DNA of 64,000 nucleotides from Ectopseudomonas alcaliphila (GTDB lineage Bacteria > Pseudomonadota > Gammaproteobacteria > Pseudomonadales > Pseudomonadaceae), in contig NZ_FNAE01000004.1 of NCBI RefSeq assembly GCF_900101755.1, forward strand, positions 310,001-374,000. Direction: 5' to 3'. Positions 17,201 to 27,620 of the stretch are shown here, piece after piece. Position 1 is the first letter of the stretch, and every line of letters starts with the position of its first letter. Made by a program: the position numbers and the translations under genes. Below the pieces are notes generated by a model. That model was given only the letters and a program-made list of their open reading frames with translations. It was not told the DNA's origin and did no database searches.

Positions 17201-17229
17201 TTGCTACCGAGGGTGCTCTTGGGTAACAT
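17201..17229 (+). promoter_or_regulatory. Possible sigma-70 promoter of tpiA-secG
   Basis: TTGCTA (17201-17206), 17-base spacer, TAACAT (17224-17229). Each box matches four of six consensus bases, and spacing is optimal. It lies just after glmM and about 30 bases before the tpiA ATG. Inferred from consensus only. Confidence 0.5.
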
Positions 17230-17259
17230 CTGCGCCCTCTTTGATCGACGAGGTAAAAC

Positions 17260-18015
17260 ATGCGTCGCCCCTTGGTCGCAGGTAACTGGAAAATGCACGG
17301 TACCCGCGCCAGCGTCGCAGAGCTGATCGAAGGGCTGTGTCAGCAAGACTTGCCCGCTGCTGTTGATGTCGCGGTTTTCCCCTCCAGTCTGCATATCGCT
17401 CAGGCCGTAGAAGGTCTGATTGGGAATGCGGTAAAAGTTGGGGCCCAGAACTGTGCGGCTCAGCTTGAGCAGGGCGCCTTGACTGGCGAATTGGCAGTGA
17501 GCCAGTTGCTTGATGGCGGTTGTGAGTTTGTGCTGGTTGGTCACTCCGAGCGTCGCCTGATTCTGGGTGAGAGCGACGAAGTGGTCGTGCGCAAGTTCGC
17601 GGCAGTGCAGGCGGCGGGGTTGACTCCCGTGCTCTGCGTTGGTGAAACCCGCGTGCAACGTGAAGCGAATGCAACGCTGGGTGTGGTGGGTGGCCAATTG
17701 GCCGCAGTGATCGATGCGCTGAGTGTCGATGCGCTGAAGAACGCCGTAGTTGCCTATGAGCCCGTATGGGCCATTGGCACCGGGTTGACCGCTACGCCTG
17801 AGCAGGCTCAGGAAGTGCATGCAGCTATCCGCGCGCAAGTTGCGCAGCTCGATGCTGGTGTCGCGAGTGAGCTGAGAATTCTTTATGGCGGCAGTGTGAA
17901 GGCCGCCAGTGCTGCCGAGTTGTTCGGCATGCGGGATATCGATGGGGGGCTCGTGGGTGGTGCCTCTCTGAATGCGGATGAATTCGGTGCGATCTGTCGC
18001 GCTGCAGGAAACTGA
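17260..18015 (+). CDS. tpiA: Triosephosphate isomerase
   Basis: Interconverts dihydroxyacetone phosphate and glyceraldehyde-3-phosphate. The 251 residues match the family. The catalytic residues are visible: Asn and Lys in AGNWKMHG near the N-terminus, His in VLVGHSERR and Glu in [13 protein letters not shown]. The phosphate loop YGGSVKAAS is intact. The ATG at 17260 follows GAGGTAAAAC. secG begins 3 bases after its stop. Confidence 0.97.
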   Translation: MRRPLVAGNWKMHGTRASVAELIEGLCQQDLPAAVDVAVFPSSLHIAQAVEGLIGNAVKVGAQNCAAQLEQGALTGELAVSQLLDGGCEFVLVGHSERRLILGESDEVVVRKFAAVQAAGLTPVLCVGETRVQREANATLGVVGGQLAAVIDALSVDALKNAVVAYEPVWAIGTGLTATPEQAQEVHAAIRAQVAQLDAGVASELRILYGGSVKAASAAELFGMRDIDGGLVGGASLNADEFGAICRAAGN

Positions 18016-18018
18016 AGA

Positions 18019-18396
18019 ATGCTGGAAACAGTCATTGTTGTTCTGCACCTGCTGGGTGCGATCGGGATTGTGGTGCTGGTGCTGTTGCAGCAGGGTAAGG
18101 GCGCTGACGCGGGTGCGTCGTTCGGTTCGGGTGCTTCGGCAACTGTATTCGGAAGCCAAGGTTCCTCTACCTTTCTGAGTAAGTTTACTGGTATACTCGC
18201 CGCGGCTTTTTTCATTACCAGCTTGGGTTTAGCGTTCTTTGCTAAAGAAAAAGCTGATGCACTGACTCAGGTTGGTCTGCCAGATCCAGCGGTTCTGGAA
18301 GTTCAACAAAAACCGGCTGTCGAAGACGTGCCGGTGCTCGAAGAGCAAGCTCCAGCGTCCGATGCTTCGGACGTGCCGGAGGCTCCAGAGCAGTAA
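18019..18396 (+). CDS. secG: Preprotein translocase subunit SecG
   Basis: Accessory subunit of the SecYEG channel in the inner membrane. Of 125 residues, two hydrophobic helices are visible ([20 protein letters not shown] near residues 4-23, and [20 protein letters not shown] near 55-74). Between them lies the conserved [17 protein letters not shown] loop. The acidic, Pro-rich tail after the second helix is typical of Pseudomonas SecG. Closely follows tpiA. Confidence 0.95.
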   Translation: MLETVIVVLHLLGAIGIVVLVLLQQGKGADAGASFGSGASATVFGSQGSSTFLSKFTGILAAAFFITSLGLAFFAKEKADALTQVGLPDPAVLEVQQKPAVEDVPVLEEQAPASDASDVPEAPEQ

Positions 18397-18403
18397 CAGT
18401 TTT

Positions 18404-18489
18404 GCCGAGGTGGTGGAATTGGTAGACACGCTACCTTGAGGTGGTAGTGGCCATAGGCTGTAGGGGTTCGAGTCCCCTCCTCGGTACCA
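18404..18489 (+). tRNA. tRNA-Leu (anticodon GAG)
   Basis: An 86-base cloverleaf. The acceptor arms GCCGAGG and CCTCGGT pair with one end wobble. The anticodon stem CTACC/GGTAG encloses TTGAGGT, so the anticodon is GAG. A long variable arm (class II) and the T-arm GGGGTTCGAGTCCCC follow. The CCA end is encoded at 18487-18489. It directly follows secG, as in other Pseudomonas. Confidence 0.96.
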
Positions 18490-18495
18490 TACTCA

Positions 18496-18524
18496 AGAAA
18501 GCCCGCAGTTCGCGGGCTTTCTTG
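18496..18524 (+). terminator. Terminator after tRNA-Leu
   Basis: AAGAAAGCCCGC-AGTTC-GCGGGCTTTCTT, a near-perfect stem ending in a T-rich stretch, 7 bases after the tRNA. The A-rich 5' side suggests it can act on both strands. Confidence 0.85.
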
Positions 18525-18540
18525 TTGCTGGAGTGTTTGG

Positions 18541-18570
18541 TTGACCCCTGCAAGGGGGTGGCCGTATAAT
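18541..18570 (+). promoter_or_regulatory. Sigma-70 promoter of the initiator tRNA
   Basis: TTGACC (18541-18546), 18-base spacer, perfect TATAAT (18565-18570). A GC-rich discriminator follows, typical of stable-RNA promoters. It lies 17 bases before the mature tRNA-fMet 5' end. Probably also drives rimP-nusA-infB by read-through. Confidence 0.8.
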
Positions 18571-18586
18571 TCCGGCCCAGCTTTGA

Positions 18587-18663
<77 letters not shown>

Positions 18664-18673
18664 GTTTCAGCAG

Positions 18674-18694
18674 GCCCCTTTTCAGGGGCTTTTT
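18674..18694 (+). terminator. Terminator after tRNA-fMet
   Basis: GCCCCT-TTTC-AGGGGC followed by five T. Short but well formed; about 10 bases after the tRNA. It probably separates tRNA output from rimP-nusA expression. Confidence 0.75.
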
Positions 18695-18741
18695 GTTAGC
18701 TGAAAGACAATGTCCGTTGGTGTTTACGGCGGATTGAAGGG

Positions 18742-18763
18742 ATGGGCGTTTCGCCCATTTTTT
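18742..18763 (+). terminator. Second terminator-like hairpin ahead of rimP
   Basis: ATGGGCG-TTT-CGCCCAT followed by TTTTT. It sits 30 bases before the rimP start. Two terminators in series between the tRNA and rimP suggest controlled read-through into the rimP operon. Confidence 0.7.
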
Positions 18764-18792
18764 ATTTGCACAGCATGCACGAGGGCCGTTAA

Positions 18793-19251
18793 GTGTCGAG
18801 CAAGCTAGAACAGTTGCAGGCCTTGTTGGCCCCGGTAATCGAAGCGCTCGGTTATCAATGTTGGGGCATCGAGTTCCTGTCGCAGGGGCGTCATTCGCTG
18901 CTGCGTGTCTATATCGATAAAGCCGATGGCATCCTGATCGATGATTGTGAAATCGTCAGCCGTCAGCTCAGTGGTGTACTCGATGTCGAGGATCCGATTA
19001 CCTCTGAGTACACTTTGGAAGTTTCTTCCCCTGGCATGGATCGTCCGTTGTTCACCCTCGAACAGTTTGCGACGCATGCCGGTGAACAGGTGAAGATCAA
19101 GCTGCGTTCGCCTTTCGATGGGCGTCGTAACTTCCAGGGCCTCCTTCGTGGTGTGGAGGAGCAGGACGTGGTGGTTCAGGTGGATGACCACGAGTATCTG
19201 TTGCCGATCGACCTGATCGACAAGGCCAATATCATCCCCCGATTTGATTGA
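18793..19251 (+). CDS. rimP: Ribosome maturation factor RimP
   Basis: Needed for 30S subunit assembly. The protein has 152 residues and a GTG start at 18793. The N-terminal domain contains [18 protein letters not shown]. The [14 protein letters not shown] motif is characteristic, and an SH3-like C-terminal domain ends [16 protein letters not shown]. First gene of the nusA operon. Confidence 0.95.
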   Translation: MSSKLEQLQALLAPVIEALGYQCWGIEFLSQGRHSLLRVYIDKADGILIDDCEIVSRQLSGVLDVEDPITSEYTLEVSSPGMDRPLFTLEQFATHAGEQVKIKLRSPFDGRRNFQGLLRGVEEQDVVVQVDDHEYLLPIDLIDKANIIPRFD

Positions 19252-19411
19252 GATGCGGATTCTGTGGCGCTGCTGGATTGCCGATTGTCGGCGCAGCGCG
19301 AGCGACACAGATGGCGCGAAGGTAGCGCGGCAGCGCACGAATGTAGCGCCAATGGCGTGAACGTGACGCGGATTGCGCAGAACCAATGGATTGCGAAAGG
19401 CGAGGCGTACG

Positions 19412-20893
19412 ATGAGCAAAGAAGTACTGCTGGTTGTTGAGTCGGTATCCAATGAAAAGGGTGTACCGGCCAGCGTGATTTTCGAGGCGCTGGAGCTGGC
19501 TCTGGCGACCGCCACCAAGAAACGTTTCGAGGACGAAGTCGATCTGCGCGTGTCGATCAACCGTCAGAACGGTAGCTACGAAACTTTCCGGCGCTGGACC
19601 GTGGTCGACGAGTCCGAGTTCGAGGACCCGGCCTACCAGGTGACCGAGGATATGCCGCAGGCCGTCGAGGCCAACGCCAAGATCGGTGCCGTGCTCGAGG
19701 AGAAGATCGATTCCATCGAGTTCGGCCGCATCGCCGCACAAACCGCCAAGCAGGTCATCGTGCAGAAAGTGCGCGAGGCCGAGCGTGCTCAGGTCGTCGA
19801 CGCCTACCGCGAGCGCCTGGGTGAGATCATCTCCGGCACCGTGAAGAAGGTTACCCGCGACAACGTCATCGTTGACCTGGGCAACAACGCCGAGGCACTG
19901 CTGGCCCGTGAAGACATCATCCCGCGCGAGACCTTCCGCGTTGGCGTGCGTCTGCGTGCCCTGCTCAAGGAAATTCGTACCGAGAACCGTGGCCCGCAGC
20001 TGATCCTGTCGCGTACCGCGCCGGAAATGCTGATCGAGCTGTTCCGCATCGAAGTGCCGGAAATCGCCGAAGGGCTGATCGACGTCAAGGCCGCCTCCCG
20101 TGATCCGGGTTCGCGCGCCAAGATTGCCGTGCGCTCCAAGGACAAACGTATCGACCCGCAGGGTGCCTGCATCGGTATGCGTGGTTCGCGCGTCCAGGCC
20201 GTTTCCGGCGAGCTGGGCGGTGAGCGCGTCGATATCGTGCTGTGGGACGACAACCCCGCGCAGTTCGTAATCAACGCCATGTCGCCGGCTGAAGTGGCTG
20301 CGATCATCGTCGATGAAGATGCCCATGCCATGGACATCGCCGTTGGCGAAGACAACCTGGCCCAGGCCATTGGTCGTGGCGGTCAGAACGTGCGTCTTGC
20401 CAGTCAGTTGACCGGCTGGACCCTGAACGTGATGACCGAAGCGGACATTCAGGCCAAGCAACAGGCAGAAACCGGCGACATCATGCAGTCCTTCATCGAC
20501 GAGCTGGAAGTCGACGAAGAACTGGCTCAAGTCCTGGTCGAAGAGGGTTTCACCAGTCTCGAAGAGATTGCCTACGTACCCATGGAAGAAATGCTCAGCA
20601 TCGATGGCTTCGACGAGGAGATCGTCAATGAGCTGCGTGCACGGGCCAAGGATCGTCTGCTGACCAAGGCGATCGCCAACGAGGAGAAGTTGGCCGATGC
20701 CCATCCGGCAGATGATTTGCTGGAACTGGAAGGCATGGACAAGGCGCTGGCTCTAGAGCTTGCGCTGCGCGGCGTGATTACCCGTGAAGACCTGGCCGAG
20801 CAGTCGATTGACGACCTGCTCGACATCGACGGCATCGACGAAGAGCGTGCCGGCAAGCTGATCATGGCCGCCCGAGCCCATTGGTTCGAATAA
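19412..20893 (+). CDS. nusA: Transcription factor NusA
   Basis: Modulates pausing, termination and antitermination by RNA polymerase. ATG 19412 begins [19 protein letters not shown] and gives 493 residues, the family length; the in-frame stretch back to 19373 is not supported. In order: an RNAP-binding N-terminal domain, an S1 domain near 135-200 ([18 protein letters not shown]), two KH domains ([29 protein letters not shown]) and two acidic C-terminal AR repeats, as in enterobacteria. Confidence 0.97.
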   Translation: MSKEVLLVVESVSNEKGVPASVIFEALELALATATKKRFEDEVDLRVSINRQNGSYETFRRWTVVDESEFEDPAYQVTEDMPQAVEANAKIGAVLEEKIDSIEFGRIAAQTAKQVIVQKVREAERAQVVDAYRERLGEIISGTVKKVTRDNVIVDLGNNAEALLAREDIIPRETFRVGVRLRALLKEIRTENRGPQLILSRTAPEMLIELFRIEVPEIAEGLIDVKAASRDPGSRAKIAVRSKDKRIDPQGACIGMRGSRVQAVSGELGGERVDIVLWDDNPAQFVINAMSPAEVAAIIVDEDAHAMDIAVGEDNLAQAIGRGGQNVRLASQLTGWTLNVMTEADIQAKQQAETGDIMQSFIDELEVDEELAQVLVEEGFTSLEEIAYVPMEEMLSIDGFDEEIVNELRARAKDRLLTKAIANEEKLADAHPADDLLELEGMDKALALELALRGVITREDLAEQSIDDLLDIDGIDEERAGKLIMAARAHWFE

Positions 20894-20920
20894 GCGGTTG
20901 CGGCCTGAGGAGAAAGATGC

Positions 20921-23395
20921 ATGACGCAAGTCACGGTGAAAGAACTGGCCACAGTGGTCGACACCCCGGTTGAGCGCCTGCTGCAGCAGATGCGTGAAGC
21001 TGGCCTGTCCCACGACAGTGCCGAACAAGTAGTGACCGATAGTGAGAAACAGGCCCTGCTGGCCCATCTCAAGAGCAGTCACGGCGACAAGGTCGAAGAG
21101 CCGCGCAAGATCACCTTGCAACGCAAGACCACCAGCACCCTGCGTGTTGCTGGTAGCAAGACCATCAGTGTTGAAGTGCGCAAGAAGAAGACCTTCGTCA
21201 AGCGCAGCCCGGAAGAGATCGAAGCCGAGAAGCAGCGCGAGCTGGAAGCGCAGCGCGCAGCTGCCGAGGCCGAGCGTCTGAAGGCCGAGGAAGAAGCCAA
21301 GCGCAAGGCTGACGAAGAAGCCAAGCGTCAGCCTGCCGCTGCTGCGACCGATAGCGCCGCGCCGACGCCTGTCAGCGAGCCGGTGGTTGCTGCTCCGGTC
21401 GTCGAAGTCGAGCGCAAGAAAGAAGAAGTGCGTCGCCCCGAGAAGGCGCGTTCTGATGAAGACGAGCGTCGCGATCGCAAGCACACCCAGCATCGTCCTG
21501 CTACCAAGGAGAAGGCGCCGGCTCCGCGCGTCGCTCCGCGTAGCGTCGATGAAGAAAGCGACAGTTTCCGTCGTGGTGGCCGCGGCAAGTCGAAGATGAA
21601 GAAGCGCAACCAGCATGGCTTCCAGGCTCCGGCCGGCCCGGTGGTGCGTGACGTGGCCATTGGCGAAACCATCACTGTGGGCGATCTGGCTCAGCAGATG
21701 TCGGTCAAGGCAGCCGAAGTCATCAAGTTCATGTTCAAGATGGGCACCCCGGCTACCATCAACCAGGTGCTGGACCAGGAAACTGCCCAGCTGATCGCCG
21801 AAGAACTGGGCCACAAGGTCAAGCTGGTCAGCGACACCGCTCTGGAAGATTCCCTGGCCGAGTCGCTGAAGTTCGAAGGTGAAGCCTTCTCCCGTGCTCC
21901 GGTCGTGACCGTAATGGGCCACGTCGACCATGGTAAGACCTCGCTGCTCGACTACATTCGTCGCGCCAAGGTGGCCTCCGGTGAAGCGGGTGGCATCACC
22001 CAGCACATCGGTGCCTACCACGTCGAAACCGACCGTGGCATGGTCACCTTCCTTGACACCCCCGGTCACGCCGCGTTTACCGCCATGCGTGCGCGTGGTG
22101 CCAAGGCGACTGACATCGTCATCCTGGTCGTCGCAGCTGACGACGGCGTGATGCCGCAGACCCAGGAAGCCGTACAGCACGCGAAAGCGGCTGGCGTGCC
22201 GATCGTGGTCGCGGTGAACAAGATCGACAAGCCCGATGCCAACCCGGACAACATCAAGAACGGCCTGGCCGCTCTCGACGTGATCCCGGAAGAGTGGGGC
22301 GGCGATGCACCTTATGTGCATGTGTCGGCCAAGATGGGTACCGGTATCGACGAGCTGCTCGAAGCTGTTCTGCTGCAGGCGGAAGTCCTCGAGCTGAAAG
22401 CCACTCCGTCGGCCCCGGGCCGTGGTGTGGTGGTCGAATCGCGTCTGGACAAGGGCCGTGGCCCGGTTGCCACCGTGCTGGTTCAGGACGGTACCCTGCG
22501 TCAGGGCGACATGGTCCTGGTCGGCGTCAACTATGGCCGTGTGCGTGCCATGCTTGACGAGAACGGCAAGCCGATCAAGGAAGCCGGTCCGTCGATTCCG
22601 GTCGAGATCCTCGGCCTCGATGGCACGCCGGATGCCGGTGACGACATGACTGTGGTCGCCGACGAGAAGAAGGCCCGCGAAGTTGCCCTGTTCCGTCAAG
22701 GCAAGTTCCGCGAGGTCAAGCTGGCCCGTGCTCACGCCGGCAAGCTGGAAAACATCTTCGAGAACATGGGCCAGGAAGAGAAGAAAACCCTCAACATCGT
22801 GCTCAAATCCGATGTGCGTGGTTCTCTGGAAGCTCTACAAGGCTCGCTCAGCACCCTGGGCAACGACGAAGTGCAAGTGCGTGTGGTCGGTGGCGGCGTC
22901 GGTGGTATCACCGAGTCCGATGCCAACCTGGCGCTGGCTTCCAATGCCGTGCTGTTCGGCTTCAACGTCCGTGCTGACGCCGGTGCGCGCAAGATCGTCG
23001 AGGCCGAAGGCCTGGACATGCGCTACTACAACGTCATCTACGACATCATCGAAGACGTCAAGAAGGCGCTCACCGGTATGCTCGGCAGCGATGTTCGCGA
23101 GAACATCCTGGGTACCGCCGAAGTGCGTGACGTGTTCCGTTCGCCGAAGTTTGGCGCGGTTGCCGGTTGCATGGTCATCGAAGGCACTGTCTTCCGTAAC
23201 CGTCCGATCCGCGTACTGCGCGAAGACGTGGTGATCTTCGAAGGTGAGCTGGAATCGCTGCGTCGCTTCAAGGACGACGTCGCCGAAGTGCGTAATGGCA
23301 TGGAGTGCGGTATCGGCGTGAAGAGCTACAACGACGTCAAGGTCGGCGACAAGATCGAAGTGTTCGAGAAAGTCCAGGTGGCTCGCAGCCTGTAA
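20921..23395 (+). CDS. infB: Translation initiation factor IF-2
   Basis: GTPase that places initiator tRNA on the 30S subunit. The protein has 824 residues. ATG 20921 follows CTGAGGAGAAAG. The N-terminal IF2 domain starts [21 protein letters not shown] long charged Glu/Arg/Lys/Ala-rich linker spans about residues 90-230. The G domain has G1 [10 protein letters not shown]3 DTPGHAAF and G4 NKID. Domains II, III and IV follow and end in [11 protein letters not shown]. Shorter IF2 forms from internal starts are known in E. coli; I cannot tell whether they are made here. Confidence 0.98.
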   Translation: MTQVTVKELATVVDTPVERLLQQMREAGLSHDSAEQVVTDSEKQALLAHLKSSHGDKVEEPRKITLQRKTTSTLRVAGSKTISVEVRKKKTFVKRSPEEIEAEKQRELEAQRAAAEAERLKAEEEAKRKADEEAKRQPAAAATDSAAPTPVSEPVVAAPVVEVERKKEEVRRPEKARSDEDERRDRKHTQHRPATKEKAPAPRVAPRSVDEESDSFRRGGRGKSKMKKRNQHGFQAPAGPVVRDVAIGETITVGDLAQQMSVKAAEVIKFMFKMGTPATINQVLDQETAQLIAEELGHKVKLVSDTALEDSLAESLKFEGEAFSRAPVVTVMGHVDHGKTSLLDYIRRAKVASGEAGGITQHIGAYHVETDRGMVTFLDTPGHAAFTAMRARGAKATDIVILVVAADDGVMPQTQEAVQHAKAAGVPIVVAVNKIDKPDANPDNIKNGLAALDVIPEEWGGDAPYVHVSAKMGTGIDELLEAVLLQAEVLELKATPSAPGRGVVVESRLDKGRGPVATVLVQDGTLRQGDMVLVGVNYGRVRAMLDENGKPIKEAGPSIPVEILGLDGTPDAGDDMTVVADEKKAREVALFRQGKFREVKLARAHAGKLENIFENMGQEEKKTLNIVLKSDVRGSLEALQGSLSTLGNDEVQVRVVGGGVGGITESDANLALASNAVLFGFNVRADAGARKIVEAEGLDMRYYNVIYDIIEDVKKALTGMLGSDVRENILGTAEVRDVFRSPKFGAVAGCMVIEGTVFRNRPIRVLREDVVIFEGELESLRRFKDDVAEVRNGMECGIGVKSYNDVKVGDKIEVFEKVQVARSL

Positions 23396-23414
23396 TCGCG
23401 AGTCGCAACACGCA

Positions 23415-23446
23415 ACGCCCGGCCCCGCATTCGCGCGGCCGGGCGT
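23415..23446 (+). terminator. Hairpin between infB and rbfA
   Basis: ACGCCCGGCC and GGCCGGGCGT form a perfect 10-bp stem, followed only by TTT. The weak T-run suggests partial termination or 3'-end protection rather than a full stop within this operon. Confidence 0.6.
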
Positions 23447-23504
23447 TTGCCGCTTTTGAGTCCGCTGGCGAATAGATGGCGGACGAAGTAAAGGTAAGTA
23501 GAAA

Positions 23505-23897
23505 ATGGCCAAAGATTACAGCCGTACCCAGCGTATCGGCGACCAGATGCAACGCGAACTGGCCCAGCTTATCCGGCGTGAGGTCAAGGATCCGCGTCTG
23601 GGGCTGGTGACCATCACCGCAGTCGACGTCAGCCGTGATATCGGTCACGCCAAGGTCTTCATCACCGTCATGGGACAGGATGATGCCGAGGCGATCAAAG
23701 AGAGCCTCAAGGTACTCAATGACGCTGCCGGTTTCCTGCGCATGCAGCTGGGCAAGGCGATGAAGCTGCGCAGCGTGCCACAGCTGCACTTCCACTACGA
23801 CGAGAGCGTCCAGCGCGGTGCTCACCTGTCGGCACTGATCGAGCGTGCCGTGGCGGAAGATCGTCTGCACGACGACACCGCGGGTTCCAAGGAGTAA
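23505..23897 (+). CDS. rbfA: Ribosome-binding factor A
   Basis: Binds immature 30S particles and helps mature the 16S 5' end; linked to cold adaptation. The protein has 130 residues. The KH-type core contains [20 protein letters not shown] near the N-terminus and [15 protein letters not shown] near residue 95, both family hallmarks. It lies between infB and truB in the conserved order; truB starts 3 bases after its stop. Confidence 0.96.
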   Translation: MAKDYSRTQRIGDQMQRELAQLIRREVKDPRLGLVTITAVDVSRDIGHAKVFITVMGQDDAEAIKESLKVLNDAAGFLRMQLGKAMKLRSVPQLHFHYDESVQRGAHLSALIERAVAEDRLHDDTAGSKE

Positions 23898-23900
23898 GGC

Positions 23901-24821
23901 GTGGCGCAGGTCAAACGTATTCGCCGCAAGGTCGACGGCATCATCCTGCTCGACAAGCCGCACGGTTTCACGTCCAACGCCGCGTTGCAGAAGGTGCGTT
24001 GGCTGCTCAATGCCGAGAAGGCCGGTCACACCGGCAGCCTCGATCCGTTGGCCACCGGTGTGTTGCCGTTGTGTTTCGGTGAGGCAACCAAGTTCTCCCA
24101 GTATCTGCTCGACGCTGACAAGGGCTATGAGACCGTCGCTCAGCTTGGCGTTACCACCACCACCGGTGATGCCGAAGGCGATGTTATCGAGCGTCGCCCG
24201 GTGACCGTCGGTCGCGCCGAGATCGAGGCCCTGTTGCCGCGCTTTCGTGGTGAAATCAAGCAGATACCGCCGATGTACTCGGCGTTGAAGAAGGATGGTC
24301 AGCCACTCTACAAGCTGGCTCGGGCGGGTGAAGTAGTGGAGCGCGAAGCGCGTTCTGTTACTATTGCGCGCCTGGAACTGCTGGCCTGCGAAGGCGAGCA
24401 GGCTCGCCTGGCGGTTGATTGCAGCAAAGGCACCTATATTCGTACGCTGGTCGAGGATCTCGGCCAGTTGCTCGGCTGCGGGGCACATGTCGCCGAGCTG
24501 CGCCGTACCAAGGCCGGCCCGTTCGACCTGTCGCGTACCGTGACGCTGGAAGAACTGGAGGCCGCACACGCCGAAGGTGGTAACGAGGCGCTGGATCGCT
24601 TCCTGTTGCCGGCCGATAGCGGTCTGCAGGACTGGCCGCTGCTGCAGTTCTCCGAGCACAGCGCGTTCTACTGGTTGCAAGGGCAGCCGGTACGTGCGCC
24701 GGAAGCGCCGAAGTTCGGCATGGTGCGGGTGCAGGATCACAATGGTCGCTTCATCGGTATCGGTGAAGTGAGCGACGATGGGCGTATCGCCCCGCGTCGA
24801 TTGATTTATACCGGTGCGTAG
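23901..24821 (+). CDS. truB: tRNA pseudouridine(55) synthase TruB
   Basis: Makes the pseudouridine of the T-loop in most tRNAs. The protein has 306 residues and a GTG start at 23901. The catalytic Asp lies in [16 protein letters not shown], preceded by [14 protein letters not shown]. The tRNA-binding segments [16 protein letters not shown] and [15 protein letters not shown] are present, and a small PUA-like C-terminal domain follows. It closes the rimP-to-truB group before the rpsO leader. Confidence 0.97.
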   Translation: MAQVKRIRRKVDGIILLDKPHGFTSNAALQKVRWLLNAEKAGHTGSLDPLATGVLPLCFGEATKFSQYLLDADKGYETVAQLGVTTTTGDAEGDVIERRPVTVGRAEIEALLPRFRGEIKQIPPMYSALKKDGQPLYKLARAGEVVEREARSVTIARLELLACEGEQARLAVDCSKGTYIRTLVEDLGQLLGCGAHVAELRRTKAGPFDLSRTVTLEELEAAHAEGGNEALDRFLLPADSGLQDWPLLQFSEHSAFYWLQGQPVRAPEAPKFGMVRVQDHNGRFIGIGEVSDDGRIAPRRLIYTGA

Positions 24822-24852
24822 CACCGAACGGTTCGGCCGAGATGGCTGAAAA

Positions 24853-24879
24853 CCTGATGCTGACGATGTCGTCATCAGG
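24853..24879 (+). promoter_or_regulatory. Hairpin in the truB-rpsO gap
   Basis: CCTGATG and CATCAGG arms with a 13-base loop that itself contains the palindrome ACGATGTCGT. There is no T-run. It could be a processing signal or part of the rpsO leader. Structure only is seen. Confidence 0.4.
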
Positions 24880-24991
24880 TGCTGCGAGGGTGGCTGTTAG
24901 TAGGCACGGTCATACCTCTTTTTAAAACACGGGAAGCGATTCCCGGCCTATTGAGACTGCTTCGGCAGTTTCCAGATGAGAGGAAGCCAAC

Positions 24992-25261
24992 ATGGCACTC
25001 AGCGTTGAAGAAAAAGCCCAGATCGTTAACGACTACAAGCAAGCTGAAGGCGATACCGGTAGCCCGGAAGTGCAGGTTGCCCTGCTGACCGCCAACATCA
25101 ACAAGCTGCAAGGCCACTTCAAGGCCAACGGCAAAGATCACCACAGCCGTCGTGGTCTGATCCGTATGGTTAACCAGCGTCGTAAGCTGCTGGACTACCT
25201 GAAGGGTAAAGACACCAGTCGTTACAGCGCCCTGATCGGTCGCCTGGGCCTGCGTCGTTAA
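24992..25261 (+). CDS. rpsO: Ribosomal protein S15
   Basis: Primary 16S-binding protein of the 30S platform. The 89 residues are the standard size. It begins [20 protein letters not shown], and the conserved [22 protein letters not shown] segment is intact in the middle (read across 25138-25200). Start follows GAGAGGAAGCC. The rpsO-pnp order is conserved. In E. coli S15 represses its own mRNA through the leader; the 170-base gaps on either side leave room for this but it is not shown. Confidence 0.98.
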   Translation: MALSVEEKAQIVNDYKQAEGDTGSPEVQVALLTANINKLQGHFKANGKDHHSRRGLIRMVNQRRKLLDYLKGKDTSRYSALIGRLGLRR

Positions 25262-25284
25262 TAGACGCGAGCTGCACAAGTTGG

Positions 25285-25349
25285 AAGCTGGGAGTTCGGC
25301 GTCGCGAGTGGGGAGTGATCCTCACCTCGGGGCGCTGGGCTCCCAGCTT
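25285..25349 (+). promoter_or_regulatory. Long stem-loop between rpsO and pnp (likely pnp leader/processing structure)
   Basis: AAGCTGGGAG (25285-25294) pairs perfectly with CTCCCAGCTT (25340-25349) and is followed by TTGGCTTTT. The 45-base interior can fold again (GTGGGGAG..CTCAC). In E. coli the pnp leader forms a long stem cut by RNase III, and PNPase then represses its own synthesis. Position and shape fit the same role; alternatively it partly terminates rpsO. Confidence 0.6.
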
Positions 25350-25432
25350 TTGGCTTTTCGAGGGATGCATCGGGTCCGACTCCCGCGCTTCTTTCCAATT
25401 TCCCCCAAGGCAACAAAGAGAAGGAAAACACC

Positions 25433-27538
25433 GTGAACCCGGTAATCAAGAAATTCCAGTTCGGTCAGTCGACCGTTACCCTCGAGACTGGCCGTATCGC
25501 CCGTCAAGCCTCCGGCGCAGTGCTGGTCACCGTTGACGACGACGTCAGCGTGCTGGTCGCCGTAACCGGCGCCAAGACTGCAGACCCAAGCAAGGGCTTC
25601 TTCCCGCTGTCCGTGCACTACCAGGAAAAGACCTACGCTGCCGGCAAGATCCCCGGCGGTTTCTTCAAGCGTGAAGCACGTCCTTCCGAGAAAGAAACCC
25701 TGACCTCGCGTCTGATCGATCGTCCTATCCGTCCGCTGTTCCCGGAAGGCTTCCAGAACGAAGTGCAGGTCATCTGCACCGTGGTTTCCACCAGCAAGAA
25801 GACCGATCCGGACATCGCTGCGATGATCGGTACTTCGGCTGCCCTGGCCATCTCCGGTATCCCATTCAGCGGCCCGATCGGTGCTGCGCGCGTGGCCTTC
25901 CACCCGGAAACCGGCTACCTGCTGAACCCGAATTACGAGCAGCTCAAGGCTTCGAGCCTGGACATGGTCGTGGCCGGTACCAAGGACGCCGTGCTGATGG
26001 TCGAATCGGAAGCCAAAGAGCTGACCGAAGACCAGATGCTGGGCGCCGTGCTGTTTGCCCATGAAGAGTTCCAGGTTGTCATCCAGGCTGTCGCCGAGCT
26101 GGCTGCCGAAGCCGGCAAGCCGACCTGGGACTGGCAGCCGAAGCCGGAAAACACCGCGCTGCTGAACGCCATCCGTGGCGAGTTCGGTGACGCGATTTCC
26201 CAGGCCTACACCATCACCATCAAGCAGGACCGCTACGCGCGTCTGGGCGAGCTGCGCGATCAGGTCGTGGCCAAGTTCTCCGGCGAAGAAGGTCAGCCTA
26301 CTGCCGGTGAAGTCAAGGAAGCCTTCGGCGAGATCGAATACCGCACCGTGCGCGAGAACATCGTCAACGGCAAGCCGCGTATCGATGGTCGTGACACCCG
26401 CACCGTGCGTGGCCTGAACATCGAAGTCGGTGTACTGGACAAGACCCACGGTTCGGCGCTGTTCACCCGTGGCGAAACCCAGGCGCTGGTCGTGGCCACC
26501 CTCGGTACCGCCCGCGACGCGCAGCTGCTCGACACCCTCGAAGGCGAGAAGAAAGACCCCTTCATGCTGCACTACAACTTCCCGCCGTACTCGGTCGGTG
26601 AGTGTGGTCGCATGGGCGCCACTGGCCGTCGCGAAATCGGCCACGGCCGTCTGGCCCGTCGTGGCGTTGCCGCCATGCTGCCGAGCGCTGACGAGTTCCC
26701 GTACACCATCCGCGTGGTGTCGGAAATCACCGAGTCCAACGGTTCTTCCTCCATGGCTTCGGTATGCGGCGCTTCCCTGGCGCTGATGGACGCCGGTGTG
26801 CCGATGAAGGCACCGGTTGCCGGTATCGCCATGGGTCTGGTGCTGGAAGGTGAGAAATTCGCCGTCCTGACCGACATCCTCGGTGACGAAGACCACCTGG
26901 GCGACATGGACTTCAAGGTAGCCGGTACCGCCAAAGGTGTTACTGCGCTGCAGATGGACATCAAGATCCAGGGCATCACCGAAGAAATCATGGAGCAGGC
27001 GCTGGAGCAGGCGCTGGAAGCCCGCCTGAACATCCTCGGTCAGATGAACCAGGTCATCGCCCAATCGCGCAGCGAGCTGTCGGCCAACGCGCCGACCATG
27101 CTGGCGATGAAGATCGACCAGGACAAGATCCGCGATGTGATCGGCAAGGGTGGCGCCACCATCCGTGGTATCTGTGAAGAAACCAAGGCCTCGATCGACA
27201 TCGAGGACGATGGCTCGATCAAGATCTTCGGCGAAACCAAGGAAGCGGCCGAGGCTGCCAAGCAGCGCGTACTGGCCATCACCGCGGAAGCTGAGATCGG
27301 CAAGATCTACGTCGGCAAGGTCGAGCGCATCGTCGACTTCGGCGCCTTCGTCAACATCCTGCCGGGCAAGGACGGTCTGGTGCACATCTCCATGCTGAGC
27401 GATCAGCGCGTGGAGAAGGTCACCGACGTGCTGCAGGAAGGCCAGGAAGTGAAGGTTCTGGTACTGGACGTGGACAACCGCGGCCGTATCAAGCTGTCGA
27501 TTAAGGACGTAGCTGCTGCCGAGGCCTCTGGCGTCTAA
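25433..27538 (+). CDS. pnp: Polynucleotide phosphorylase
   Basis: 3'-5' phosphorolytic exoribonuclease, core of the RNA degradosome. The protein has 701 residues and a GTG start at 25433 after GAAGGAAAA. Two RNase PH domains occupy about residues 1-220 and 310-540; the active second one includes [20 protein letters not shown] and the [18 protein letters not shown] metal/phosphate site. A KH domain ([16 protein letters not shown]) and an S1 domain ([18 protein letters not shown]) follow. Full length and intact. Confidence 0.98.
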   Translation: MNPVIKKFQFGQSTVTLETGRIARQASGAVLVTVDDDVSVLVAVTGAKTADPSKGFFPLSVHYQEKTYAAGKIPGGFFKREARPSEKETLTSRLIDRPIRPLFPEGFQNEVQVICTVVSTSKKTDPDIAAMIGTSAALAISGIPFSGPIGAARVAFHPETGYLLNPNYEQLKASSLDMVVAGTKDAVLMVESEAKELTEDQMLGAVLFAHEEFQVVIQAVAELAAEAGKPTWDWQPKPENTALLNAIRGEFGDAISQAYTITIKQDRYARLGELRDQVVAKFSGEEGQPTAGEVKEAFGEIEYRTVRENIVNGKPRIDGRDTRTVRGLNIEVGVLDKTHGSALFTRGETQALVVATLGTARDAQLLDTLEGEKKDPFMLHYNFPPYSVGECGRMGATGRREIGHGRLARRGVAAMLPSADEFPYTIRVVSEITESNGSSSMASVCGASLALMDAGVPMKAPVAGIAMGLVLEGEKFAVLTDILGDEDHLGDMDFKVAGTAKGVTALQMDIKIQGITEEIMEQALEQALEARLNILGQMNQVIAQSRSELSANAPTMLAMKIDQDKIRDVIGKGGATIRGICEETKASIDIEDDGSIKIFGETKEAAEAAKQRVLAITAEAEIGKIYVGKVERIVDFGAFVNILPGKDGLVHISMLSDQRVEKVTDVLQEGQEVKVLVLDVDNRGRIKLSIKDVAAAEASGV

Positions 27539-27562
27539 GCACGGTTGGTCTGTTCGAACGAG

Positions 27563-27589
27563 AAGGGCTCCTGCGGGAGCCCTTTTTTT
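27563..27589 (+). terminator. Rho-independent terminator of pnp
   Basis: AAGGGCTC-CTGCGG-GAGCCCTT followed by a run of T, 25 bases after the pnp stop. It marks the end of the rimP-to-pnp transcription unit. Confidence 0.9.
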
Positions 27590-27620
27590 GGTTCTTCGCA
27601 TTCTCGCGGGGAGGATACGT

